A DNA stretch of 16,837 nucleotides from DAOMFM01 sp035429825 (lineage in GTDB: Bacteria > Acidobacteriota > Blastocatellia > UBA7656 > JADIYM01), in contig JBGAKX010000096.1 of assembly GCA_044224215.1 (NCBI GenBank), positions 1 to 16,837 of the forward strand, read 5' to 3'. The notes below the pieces were generated by a model. That model had not been told where the DNA came from, searched no databases, and saw nothing but the letters and a program-made list of their open reading frames with translations. Below, one piece after another: positions 1-7,515 of the stretch. A program made the position numbers and the translations under genes. Position 1 is the stretch's first letter; each line of letters begins with the position of its first letter.

Positions 1-27
1 GAATCCTGTCCCATTACGAACACACAA

Positions 28-3000
28 ATGCGCAGACTCCTTCTCGCCCTCGCACTCCTGGCCGTTGCATCCGCCCCGGCCCTGGCACAGTCAAAGACGA
101 ACACCCTGTTCCAGAGGCCGGCGGTCAGCCGGACGAGCGTTGCGTTCTCGTACGCCGGCGACCTCTGGATCGTGGGCCGCGACGGCGGAAGCGCGCGGAG
201 GCTCACCACAGGGATCGGAATCGAGACCGATCCCGTCTTCTCACCCGATGGCGGAACGATCGCGTTTACCGGCCAGTACGACGGCAACACCGACGTCTAT
301 GTCGTCGCCGCGGGCGGCGGCGTGCCGCGGCGCCTGACATATCACCCCGCGGCGGACGAGGTCGTCGCGTGGAGCCCCGACGGCAAGCGCGTACTGTTCC
401 GGTCGTCACGGAAGAGCGTCGCTGGCTACAACCAGCTCTTCACGATGCCGCTCACGGGCGGCCTGCCCGACGAAGTTCCGCTTCCGATGGCCGATTCGGG
501 CGCGTTCTCGCCGGACGGCGCGTTCATCGCATACCAGCCGCTCTCGCAGTGGACGCCCGACTGGAAGCGATACCACGGCGGCCAGACGGGACGGATCACG
601 ATCGCGCGACTGTCGGATTCTTCGATCGAGCTCGTCCCTCGCGAGAACTCGAACGACACGAACCCGATGTGGGTCGGCAACACCGTCTACTTTCTGTCCG
701 ATCGTGCCGGCGCAACGACGCTGTTTGCGTACGACACCGCAACAAAGAAGGTCTCACAGGTCGTTCACAACGATGGCCTCGACATCAAGTCGGCCGACGC
801 GTGCTCGGACGCGATCGTCTACGAGCGCTTCGGGACCCTGTTTCTCTACGACCTCAAGTCAGGAAACTCGCGGCAGCTCGATATCCGGGTCGAGGGCGAC
901 CTCCCGGGAGTGCGCCCGCGCTATGAGAAGGTCGGAAGCCGGATCTCGGCCGCGACGATATCGCCAACCGGAATGCGCGCCGCGTTCGAAGCCCGCGGAG
1001 AGATCATCACCGTACCGGCGGACAAGGGGGATCCGCGCATCCTGACGAACACACCGGGCGTCATGGAACGCGATCCGTCGTGGTCGCCCGACGGCAAGTG
1101 GATCGCGTGTTTTTCGGACGAGTCGGGCGAATACGCGCTGCAGCTCCGCGACCAGAAGGGTGAGGGCGCGCCGCGCATGATCAGCCTCGGCAGTCCGGCG
1201 TCGTTCTACTACACGCCCGTGTGGTCGCCCGACAGCACGAAGATCGCTTACACCGATCGACGGTTCACCGCGTGGTACGTCGACATCGTAAAGGGCACGC
1301 CGGTGAAGATCGATTCGAATCCGGTCGGGTTCGGCGACGGCGTGCTCTCACTCGACTGGTCGCCCGACGGCAGATGGATCACGTACTCCAAGCAGCTCCC
1401 GAATTTTCTGCGCGCGGTGTTTGTCTACTCTCTCGAGACGGGTCAGACACGCCAGGTCACCGACGGTCTTAGTGACGCGCGGTCGCCGGTGTTCGATCAC
1501 AGCGGGAAGTACATCTTCTTCACGGCGAGCACCGACGTGGGTCCGTCGCTCAGCTGGGCGGATCTTTCCGGAATCGACCACCAGGTGACGCGCAGTGTTT
1601 ATGCCATCGTGCTGCGAAACGATCTCCCCTCGCCGCTCGCCCCCGAAAGCGACGAAGAGACGGTGAAGTCCGACGAGAAGAAGGACGCCGCGGCGACACC
1701 CAAGCCTGAAGGCCCGCAACCGGCCGACGCCGCCAAGACCGAGAACAAGGCGCCCGAGCCGGTGAAGATCGATTTCGAACGGATCGACCAGCGTGTCGTG
1801 GCGCTGCCGATCCCGGCGCGCAGTTACCAGGGGCTCGTCGCCGGCAAGGCCGGGACCCTGTTCCTGCTCGAGGCGCCGCCATCGAGTGTCTCAGACGACG
1901 GCCCGGGCCCGTCGGGACTCACGGTTCAGAAGTTCGATCTCGAGAAGCGAAAGCTCGACAGGGCGCTCGACAACGTGTCGTTCTTCGCCGTCTCGGCCAA
2001 CGGCGAGAAGATGCTCTACCAGCAGGGTCCCCAGTGGACCATCGCCGGGACGGCGGGTCCGCCCGAGCCCGGCAAGGGCGCCCTGAGAGTCGACGCCATG
2101 GAGACGTATGTCGACCCGCGGGACGAATGGCGCCAGATGTACCACGAGGTCTGGCGCTCCGAACGCGACTTCTTCTACGACCCGAACCATCACGGGCTCG
2201 ACCTCGCTTCTGCGGAGAGGTTCTACGCGCCGTATGTCGCGAGCATTTCACACCGCGCCGACCTCAACTACCTGTTTCGCGAGATGCTCAACCAGCTGAC
2301 CGTCGGGCACATGTTCGTGGGAGGCGGAGACGCGCCGCGGCCGGGCGCCGTCCCCGGCGGTCTGCTCGGATGCGATTTCGAGGTTACGAACGACCGGTAC
2401 CGGTTTGCGCGCGTCTTCAATGGCGAAAACTGGAACCCGAAGCTCACCGCGCCGCTCACGCAGCCCGGCGTGAATGTCGTCGCCGGCGAGTACCTGCTCG
2501 CGGTCAACGGGCGCGACCTGCGGGCGTCGGCGAACGTGTACCAGGCGTTCGAGAACACCGCCGGCAAGCAGGTCGTCATCAAGGTCGGTCCGAACGCCGA
2601 CGGCACCGGATCGCGCAATGTGACCGTCGTTCCGGTGCCGAGCGAGACGGGTCTTCGCCACCTTGCGTGGATCGAGGACAACCGCCGAAAGGTCAGCCAG
2701 CTGAGCGGGGGACGGCTCGCGTACGTGTACGTTCCCAACACCGGGAATGGCGGATTCACGAGCTTCAACCGGTACTTCTTTGCCCAGACGGACAAGGACG
2801 GCGCGGTGATCGACGAGCGGTTCAACGGCGGCGGACTGCTTGCCGATTACATCGTGGGATACCTGACGAGGCCCCAGCTGGCGCAGATCCACTTCCGATA
2901 TGGCACGCAGGACATCAAGGTCCCGGGCGGCGCGATCTACGGTCCAAAGGTGATGCTGATCAACGAGCTGGCGGGAAGCGGCGGCGACGCGCTCCCGTGG

Positions 3001-3342
3001 TTCTTCGGCAAGATGAAGGTTGGAACGCTCGTCGGAAAGAGGACGTGGGGCGGCCTGATCGCGTCGTTCCCGGCGCCGCAGCTCATGGACGGCGGGTTCG
3101 TGACGTCGCCTGATGCGGCGGTGTACGGGCTCAACGGGGAGTGGGAGGTCGAGAACGTCGGCGTTCCACCGGACGTCGAGATCGACATGGATCCCGCGGC
3201 GTGGCGGCTCGGTCACGACACGCAGCTCGAGAAGGCGGTGGGGATTCTGCTCGACGACCTCAAGCGGAACCCTCGACCGGCGGTGAAGGTGCCGCCGTAT
3301 CCGACGTACAAGCGGGGACTCGGGCTGGACGGAAAGCCGTAG
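28..3342 (+). CDS. Secreted Tricorn-like protease (peptidase family S41)
   Basis: A 1104-residue protein that fits the Tricorn family plan and length. Residues 1-20 are a Sec signal peptide ending APALA-Q, so it should act outside the cytoplasm, unlike archaeal Tricorn. Residues about 35-500 carry repeated propeller motifs such as FSPDGG, WSPDGK and WSPDGR. An acidic Pro/Ala/Lys-rich linker lies at about 537-580. A PDZ-like region (about 770-870) precedes the tail-specific protease domain. Candidate catalytic residues are His761 (TVGHMFV), Ser984 (NELAGSGGD) and Glu1042 (VENVGVPPD). The Ser-to-Glu spacing of 58 equals that of Thermoplasma Tricorn S965-E1023 (from memory of the family). The residue before His761 is Gly where Tricorn has Ser745. 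The likely role is degradation of oligopeptides or proteins in the periplasm. The start is the first ATG, encoding the signal peptide; no clear ribosome site is visible in the 27 bases before it. Confidence 0.93.
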   Translation: MRRLLLALALLAVASAPALAQSKTNTLFQRPAVSRTSVAFSYAGDLWIVGRDGGSARRLTTGIGIETDPVFSPDGGTIAFTGQYDGNTDVYVVAAGGGVPRRLTYHPAADEVVAWSPDGKRVLFRSSRKSVAGYNQLFTMPLTGGLPDEVPLPMADSGAFSPDGAFIAYQPLSQWTPDWKRYHGGQTGRITIARLSDSSIELVPRENSNDTNPMWVGNTVYFLSDRAGATTLFAYDTATKKVSQVVHNDGLDIKSADACSDAIVYERFGTLFLYDLKSGNSRQLDIRVEGDLPGVRPRYEKVGSRISAATISPTGMRAAFEARGEIITVPADKGDPRILTNTPGVMERDPSWSPDGKWIACFSDESGEYALQLRDQKGEGAPRMISLGSPASFYYTPVWSPDSTKIAYTDRRFTAWYVDIVKGTPVKIDSNPVGFGDGVLSLDWSPDGRWITYSKQLPNFLRAVFVYSLETGQTRQVTDGLSDARSPVFDHSGKYIFFTASTDVGPSLSWADLSGIDHQVTRSVYAIVLRNDLPSPLAPESDEETVKSDEKKDAAATPKPEGPQPADAAKTENKAPEPVKIDFERIDQRVVALPIPARSYQGLVAGKAGTLFLLEAPPSSVSDDGPGPSGLTVQKFDLEKRKLDRALDNVSFFAVSANGEKMLYQQGPQWTIAGTAGPPEPGKGALRVDAMETYVDPRDEWRQMYHEVWRSERDFFYDPNHHGLDLASAERFYAPYVASISHRADLNYLFREMLNQLTVGHMFVGGGDAPRPGAVPGGLLGCDFEVTNDRYRFARVFNGENWNPKLTAPLTQPGVNVVAGEYLLAVNGRDLRASANVYQAFENTAGKQVVIKVGPNADGTGSRNVTVVPVPSETGLRHLAWIEDNRRKVSQLSGGRLAYVYVPNTGNGGFTSFNRYFFAQTDKDGAVIDERFNGGGLLADYIVGYLTRPQLAQIHFRYGTQDIKVPGGAIYGPKVMLINELAGSGGDALPWFFGKMKVGTLVGKRTWGGLIASFPAPQLMDGGFVTSPDAAVYGLNGEWEVENVGVPPDVEIDMDPAAWRLGHDTQLEKAVGILLDDLKRNPRPAVKVPPYPTYKRGLGLDGKP

Positions 3343-3354
3343 CAAGACCTTCGC

Positions 3355-3430
3355 CACAGAACCGATCGTGGGAGCGATCGGGTTGGTATTCGCGTCGACC
3401 AACCCGATCGCTACCGCGATCGGTTGCGTG
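3355..3430. repeat. 76-bp near-perfect hairpin just after the Tricorn-like gene
   Basis: Two 33-base arms (3355-3387 and 3398-3430) are inverted copies separated by a 10-base loop. They differ at 4 of 33 positions, and one of those can still form a G-U pair. The inner 15 base pairs (3373-3387 with 3398-3412) are perfect. Each arm also contains a smaller palindrome: 3362-3381, and CCGATCGC-TACC-GCGATCGG at 3404-3423. The element begins 12 bases after the TAG stop at 3342. It lacks a U-run, so it is not a classical intrinsic terminator, but it could stop or protect the transcript end. It shares the CGATCGC...GCGATCGG module with the 94-bp elements nearby, so it looks like a diverged member of the same family. 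Confidence 0.75.
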
Positions 3431-3441
3431 TCCAGCGTTTC

Positions 3442-3470
3442 CGGATCGCTCGCGCGATCGGCTTTGACGT
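3442..3470. repeat. Degenerate half unit of the palindrome family
   Basis: The hairpin GATCGC-TCGC-GCGATC (3444-3459) is followed by GGCTTTGACGT. This resembles the right half of the 94-bp elements, where the same hairpin is followed by GGCTCTGCGTCG. An extra G sits after CCG in the left arm. No matching left half is recognisable. It is read as a decayed partial copy between the 76-bp hairpin and the full 94-bp copy. Confidence 0.5.
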
Positions 3471-3476
3471 ATGCGC

Positions 3477-3570
3477 CGACGCAGAGCCGATCCCGTCAGG
3501 GATCGGGGGAACTCCACGACGCACCCACCGTCAGGCTCCCCCGATCGCTTACGCGATCGGCTCTGCGTCG
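3477..3570. repeat. 94-bp two-hairpin palindromic element, copy 1
   Basis: The ends are perfect 16-base inverted repeats (CGACGCAGAGCCGATC at 3477-3492 and its complement at 3555-3570). The internal design is an outer 10-bp stem (3477-3486 with 3561-3570) enclosing two 8-bp hairpins with 4-base loops. The left hairpin is CCGATCCC-GTCA-GGGATCGG (3487-3506); the right one is CCGATCGC-TTAC-GCGATCGG (3541-3560). A 34-base linker (3507-3540) joins them. Drawn as a fold this is a three-way junction. A second copy of equal length lies at 7419-7512, with 5 differences in 94 bases, none in a stem. It could be a REP/BIME-like or MITE-like element, or a structured transcript end; no transposase is encoded nearby. 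Confidence 0.85.
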
Positions 3571-3686
3571 AGCAGCGTCGGCTTCGCACCGGTTCTTGCC
3601 CGTCCGGAGGACCCGTCTGCCAGTTCGCCGATTCGAGCGACCGCGTGCCTCGCCACCGGAGTACAACGGACACATCCGATGCTCTG
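3571..3686. other. Leader region upstream of the hydrolase-fold/DUF2911 gene
   Basis: This is the rest of the 359-base gap between the Tricorn-like gene and the next start codon, after the palindrome cluster. I see no convincing -35/-10 pair, tRNA or further copy of the repeat. In one frame it is open and continuous with the downstream gene, but its translation resembles neither a signal peptide nor a known domain. It is taken as untranslated leader and promoter-bearing DNA. Confidence 0.4.
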
Positions 3687-3692
3687 AGGAGG
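3687..3692 (+). promoter_or_regulatory. Strong ribosome binding site deciding the start at 3702
   Basis: AGGAGG lies 9 bases before ATG 3702 and only 3 bases before the in-frame ATG 3696. The normal spacing favours 3702. Both starts give the same signal peptide, so they differ by only two residues. Confidence 0.7.
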
Positions 3693-3701
3693 ACGATGCA
3701 G

Positions 3702-5504
3702 ATGTTCGCCACGCCTTCAAAGATCCGTTCGATCGCGCTGCTGGTTGTCGTCGCAATGCTCCCGCACGTGGCTTTCGCGCGAGATGTCGCCATCGAGGCC
3801 TATGCAGCCCGCGAGTGGCTCCGTGAAACGCTCGCCTGCTACCACATCACGGATGGCGTCACGGCGAACGAACTCGACAAGCTGCTCGATCTGAAGGCAC
3901 GGATCACGGTCCCCGAGCTCGACCTGAAGCAGCGGCTGCTGGCATGCGTGGACCTCTATAACGAGCTGGGCCACCTGATGGGCTCGCCGCCGGTCTCGCG
4001 ACAGACCCAGGTGATCGCATGTGCGGGTCTCGCGATGGTCGCACAGGCGTACGCAACCGACCCAGACTTCCACGTGTCGTCCACCGCCCCGACGCCGCTG
4101 GGCGACCTGGGACCGGTCGTAAAGACGGGCCACGGACCGGTACCGATGGTCCTCGTCGGCGATTACGGCACCGCGGCCTCCTTCTACCAGACGTTCACGC
4201 AGCGAAACGGCGATCGCTACACCATGTACGTCGTCACGATTCCCGGATTTGGAGGCACGCCGGCGCCTCCCGAACCTGCCAACTACGATCCCGATGCAAC
4301 GCCGTGGTGGGATGGCCTGGTGGCTGGAGTCGTCGATCTGATCGACACGCACCAACTCGATCGACCAGTGATCGTCGGCACGCAGGCAGGGGCGTACCTC
4401 GCCACACGGCTGGCGATCGAGCACCCGGAACGAATCCGCGGCGCAGTCGTTCTCAACGGGCTCGTATTCATGTCCCTGCGCGACACACGAACGACCGAGC
4501 TGCCTCCGACGCTCGCCCAGCGCCGACAGACCGTCGCCAGGCGGCCGGACCTGTGCGGTCTCATGTACAAATTTCTGCCGGCCGCCGTTCCGTCGGAAGC
4601 AGCGGCGGGCCGGATGCTCGACGCGCTACCAGCGCCGATCCAGCGGTTTGTCCTCGGAGTCAACACGCGCGACACTGCAACGGCCCGGAAGCAGTTCCTC
4701 GACTTCTATGCGCACGGCGATCCGAAGGCCGGCCAATACCTCGTCGAGCTCAATGCGTCGGATCTCACCGAGCCGCTCGGGCGCCTGAAGGTTCCGCTCC
4801 TGGCGATCCCGTCGGTGCCGGACGATGATTCGCCGGCGCCGGACTCGCCGTCGCTCGCACAGTGGAACGAGGTCAGGTTGCGCTATCCGACGATTCCGTT
4901 GACCGTCGCACCGATGCGCGACGTCCGGTCGTACGCGATCGTCGACGCTCCACTCGACGTCGATCGCGCCATCGCAGCGTTTGCCGCAGGGCAACCCGTC
5001 CGGATCGAGCGCCCGCACGTCGACGGCAACCGGCCGAGCCCCCGCGCTGAAGTCACACAGTACATCGGATCGGCGAGAGTCGCGGTCGAATACGGTCGCC
5101 CGCGACTCAACAGCCGTGCGGCCCAGCAGCTGATGACAACGTCGGCCGGCGGCGTCTGGCGGACCGGCGCAAACGAGGCTACGCGGGTTTCGTTCAGCTC
5201 TGACGTCACGATCGAGGGTCAGCGGCTCGGGGCCGGCACATACGGCCTGTTCACGATTCCCGGCGATACCGAGTGGACCGTCATCTTCAACAGGGTCGCC
5301 GACCAGTGGGGCGCGTTCTCGTACAACCCCGAGTTCGACGCGTTGAGGATCAAGGTCGCATCGCGACCGGCAGAGTTCCAGGAATGGCTGTCATTCACAT
5401 TCGAACCCGTCTCCCCCACGTCCGCCCGGCTCGCGCTCGCTTGGGATCGCGTCAGCGTCGGCGTTACCATCGCGGTCGGAGCGAGTACCGCCAAGTCCCC
5501 GTAA
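3702..5504 (+). CDS. Exported alpha/beta-hydrolase-fold pseudoenzyme fused to DUF2911
   Basis: A 600-residue protein. Residues 1-26 form a signal peptide (IALLVVVAMLP core, AFA-R cleavage). Residues about 27-115 are an unrecognised helical region. Residues about 130-420 have the alpha/beta-hydrolase order: VPMVLVGDYG, then IPGFGGTP, then the strand-turn-helix VIVGTQAGAYLATRLAIEHP. The elbow reads G-T-Q-A-G, so the nucleophile position (normally Ser, Cys or Asp) is Gln228. The C-terminal segment that normally holds the catalytic His reads VRSYAIVDAP, with Ser410 where GH(F) is expected. Residues about 460-595 match DUF2911, with EYGRPRL, WRTGANEAT (486-494), GTYGLFTIP and WGAFSYNPEFD. Both catalytic losses suggest binding, not hydrolysis; this is inference. 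DUF2911 has no established activity. The start is set by AGGAGG at 3687-3692; ATG 3696 is an alternative. Confidence 0.85.
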   Translation: MFATPSKIRSIALLVVVAMLPHVAFARDVAIEAYAAREWLRETLACYHITDGVTANELDKLLDLKARITVPELDLKQRLLACVDLYNELGHLMGSPPVSRQTQVIACAGLAMVAQAYATDPDFHVSSTAPTPLGDLGPVVKTGHGPVPMVLVGDYGTAASFYQTFTQRNGDRYTMYVVTIPGFGGTPAPPEPANYDPDATPWWDGLVAGVVDLIDTHQLDRPVIVGTQAGAYLATRLAIEHPERIRGAVVLNGLVFMSLRDTRTTELPPTLAQRRQTVARRPDLCGLMYKFLPAAVPSEAAAGRMLDALPAPIQRFVLGVNTRDTATARKQFLDFYAHGDPKAGQYLVELNASDLTEPLGRLKVPLLAIPSVPDDDSPAPDSPSLAQWNEVRLRYPTIPLTVAPMRDVRSYAIVDAPLDVDRAIAAFAAGQPVRIERPHVDGNRPSPRAEVTQYIGSARVAVEYGRPRLNSRAAQQLMTTSAGGVWRTGANEATRVSFSSDVTIEGQRLGAGTYGLFTIPGDTEWTVIFNRVADQWGAFSYNPEFDALRIKVASRPAEFQEWLSFTFEPVSPTSARLALAWDRVSVGVTIAVGASTAKSP

Positions 5505-5565
5505 CCAAGGCGACGACCGATGACGCCGACCCGCCGCAGCCCGATATGTCACCTCACGCGCCGTC

Positions 5566-6669
5566 GTGCGTCCAGGCTCCGCCGTGCGTAGAACCCGGGG
5601 ATTTCTGATCGTCTACGCCGCGGCGTGGCTACCATATACGGTCTTCTACGTCGCCATTGCGATCGCGTTCAGCAGCGCACCGATTGTCAACAAGGTGACA
5701 GTCGCCATCCTCGTGGTCGCGTCCGCCGCGGCGCTCGGCCTCGGCGTTCTTGCGTTCTGCGATGCCGTTCCCTGGACAACCCGGGAGCGTGGACGATTTG
5801 CCACGGCGCACTCGGGCGTAGCCGTGTTGTTTACGGGGTTGTGGGCGCTCGTGACGCTCACCGTATTCACGGTCGAGCAGGCGATCGCAACCGGCGTGTG
5901 GTCGCCCTTCATCGCCGTTGGCCCATGGCTCTATTGGCAGCTGCTTATGGGGCTGCTCGTCTACGGTGTCGTCGCCAGTGTTGGCTACGTGATGCAGGTT
6001 TCCGCGCGCCTGCAGGAGGAGCGCACGCGGGCCGAGCGAGCCGAGGCACTCCGGCTGCGGGCCGAGCTCAAGACCCTGCGGGCTTCATTCGATCCACATT
6101 TCATATTCAATACACTGCATTCGCTCATGGCGCTCGTGCGGCACGATCCAAAAGCCGCGGAGGACGCGCTCGAACGCCTGTCGGACATGCTGCGTCACGT
6201 CCTGAGGTTCGGAGTTTCGGATGCTGACAATGCCGACGACGTCTCACTCCGCGACGAGTGGGCGTTCGTCGAGAACTATCTGGAGCTCGAGCGCCTTCGT
6301 CTTGGCGACCGGCTGAGCGTGGATGCGTCGGTTTCGCCCGATGCGCTGGCGTCATCCGTGCCCGTCTTCACGCTGCAGACGCTTGTCGAAAACGCCGTCA
6401 AGCACGCAGTCGCACCGCGAACGGAGCAGACCACGGTTCGCATCCGGGCACGCATCGAGAACGACGAACTGGTTCTCGAAGTCAGCGACGACGGACCCGG
6501 TGCAGACGTATCGGCGGTCGAGGCATCGTCCGGCTTTGGGCTGCAGGCCGTTCGTCAGCGCCTCGATCTGCGTTTTGCGAGCAGGGCGCACGTGCGCATC
6601 GTGACCGAACCCGGTCGTGGGTTCGCGGTGACCGTACGGATTCCTGTCGACGAGGGAGACCCTGCATGA
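5566..6669 (+). CDS. LytS/YpdA-type membrane sensor histidine kinase
   Basis: A 367-residue kinase of the His_kinase (PF06580) plus HATPase_c class. Four predicted membrane segments lie at about 12-36, 42-65, 83-104 and 116-143, with little extracytoplasmic domain, so it probably senses within or at the membrane. A short charged helix (147-170) leads to the phosphoacceptor box FDPHFIFNTLHS with His178. The ATP-binding part shows the N box (LVENAVKHAV, Asn276), G1 (SDDGPG, 307-312) and G2 (GFGLQAVRQRL, from 323). It should autophosphorylate His178 and pass phosphate to the LytTR regulator, whose ATG overlaps its stop codon in ATGA (6666-6669). The first GTG (5566) is chosen. GTG 5584 is a plausible alternative that keeps all membrane segments; neither has a good ribosome site. 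Confidence 0.93.
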   Translation: MRPGSAVRRTRGFLIVYAAAWLPYTVFYVAIAIAFSSAPIVNKVTVAILVVASAAALGLGVLAFCDAVPWTTRERGRFATAHSGVAVLFTGLWALVTLTVFTVEQAIATGVWSPFIAVGPWLYWQLLMGLLVYGVVASVGYVMQVSARLQEERTRAERAEALRLRAELKTLRASFDPHFIFNTLHSLMALVRHDPKAAEDALERLSDMLRHVLRFGVSDADNADDVSLRDEWAFVENYLELERLRLGDRLSVDASVSPDALASSVPVFTLQTLVENAVKHAVAPRTEQTTVRIRARIENDELVLEVSDDGPGADVSAVEASSGFGLQAVRQRLDLRFASRAHVRIVTEPGRGFAVTVRIPVDEGDPA

Positions 6670-7418
6670 GCGCGAACGAGCGGACAATCGTGCGTGCCGT
6701 CATCGTCGAGGACGAGCCGTTTGCGCGCCAGGCGTTGCGCGATTTTCTGGCGGACGCCGAATGGATCGAGCTCGTCGGCGAGGCGGCGGCAGGCCGCGAG
6801 GCGGTTCGAGTGCTTCGAGAAGCGAAACCGGATCTCGTCTTTCTCGACGTCCAGATGCCGGAATTGACAGGCCTGCAGGTCCTGGAACAGTTGGACTTCG
6901 AACCGGCAGTCGTGTTCACGACGGCATTCGACGATTATGCGATCCGCGCGTTCGAGCTCGGCGCGATCGACTACCTCCTCAAGCCGTTCGGGCGCGAGCG
7001 ATTTCATCGGATGCTGGCTCGCGTGCGTCCGCTCCTTGTTTCGCCCGCGCCTGCGGTCCCGCTGCTCGACCGCGCGCGCGAGGTCGCTGCCGAGCCGCTC
7101 GTGCGGCTCTTCATTCGCCAGGGTGAGCGCATCGTGCCCGTTGCGGTCGACGACATCTCGCGACTGGACGCTGGAGACGACTACACGACCGTGGTCGCGG
7201 GCGGAAAGAGCTATCTCGTGGCGCTGACGCTCAACGAGATCGGGCGACGGTTGCCGCCCGACCGCTTCCTGCGTGTGCACCGGTCGCACATCGTCAACCT
7301 GGACTTCGTGGTGGCGTTCGAGCCGTACGACCGGCGGTTGTTGATCCGGATGCGCGACGGCGCGACGGTGCTCGCGAGCAGATCGTCGTCGCAGACGCTG
7401 AAGGGGTTGGCGCGGTGA
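6666..7418 (+). CDS. LytTR-family response regulator
   Basis: A 250-residue, two-domain regulator of AlgR/LytR type. The receiver domain (about 9-125) has the acidic pair Glu15-Asp16 (VEDEPFAR), phosphoacceptor Asp61 (VFLDVQMPE), the Thr85/Thr86 switch region and Lys106 (DYLLKPF). The LytTR DNA-binding domain (about 150-250) shows the usual signature: DDISRLDAGDDYTTV, then a Leu-rich segment, then FLRVHRSHIVNLDFV. When phosphorylated it should bind paired direct repeats upstream of its targets. I did not find a convincing LytTR site in this window, so the regulon is unknown. The open frame continues upstream to 6258, but only as a shadow inside the kinase. ATG 6666 gives a normal receiver N terminus and the 4-bp overlap typical of kinase-regulator pairs. 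The TGA at 7416-7418 directly abuts the 94-bp palindromic element. Confidence 0.95.
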   Translation: MSANERTIVRAVIVEDEPFARQALRDFLADAEWIELVGEAAAGREAVRVLREAKPDLVFLDVQMPELTGLQVLEQLDFEPAVVFTTAFDDYAIRAFELGAIDYLLKPFGRERFHRMLARVRPLLVSPAPAVPLLDRAREVAAEPLVRLFIRQGERIVPVAVDDISRLDAGDDYTTVVAGGKSYLVALTLNEIGRRLPPDRFLRVHRSHIVNLDFVVAFEPYDRRLLIRMRDGATVLASRSSSQTLKGLAR

Positions 7419-7512
7419 CGACGCAGAGCCGATCCCGTCAGGGATCGGGGTAACTCCACGACGCAACCACCGTCAGAGTCCCCCGATCGCTCACGCGATC
7501 GGCTCTGCGTCG
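7419..7512. repeat. 94-bp two-hairpin palindromic element, copy 2, between convergent genes
   Basis: Same design as the copy at 3477-3570: outer stem 7419-7428 with 7503-7512, left hairpin 7429-7448, linker 7449-7482, right hairpin 7483-7502. The two copies differ at element positions 33, 48, 59, 60 and 74: four in the linker and one in the right loop. All 52 stem positions are identical. It starts on the base after the LytTR stop codon and ends 3 bases before the stop codon of the opposite-strand Rsm22-family gene, occupying 94 of the 97 bases between them. The inverted repeat extends outward into both stop codons, with a 3-base asymmetry. A role as a bidirectional transcript end is likely; it could equally be a mobile repeat that settled there. 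Confidence 0.85.
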
Positions 7513-7515
7513 ACG

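Noticed and set aside
2248..3402. A 384-codon minus-strand frame opposite the end of the Tricorn-like gene
   Set aside because: It is Arg/Val/Asp-rich without motifs and lies antisense to the catalytic domain of the protease.
3471..3701. Upstream extension of the hydrolase-fold/DUF2911 gene
   Set aside because: It would place the palindromic element inside the protein and hide the signal peptide. AGGAGG at 3687-3692 and the hydrophobic N terminus support the start at 3702.
6258..6665. Upstream extension of the LytTR regulator frame inside the kinase gene
   Set aside because: The receiver domain begins normally after ATG 6666, which overlaps the kinase stop as ATGA. The extension is Arg-rich shadow sequence.
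3343..7512. The palindrome clusters as CRISPR arrays
   Set aside because: The units are not evenly spaced, there are no unique spacers of constant length, and no cas genes are present. The repeats are hairpin elements.
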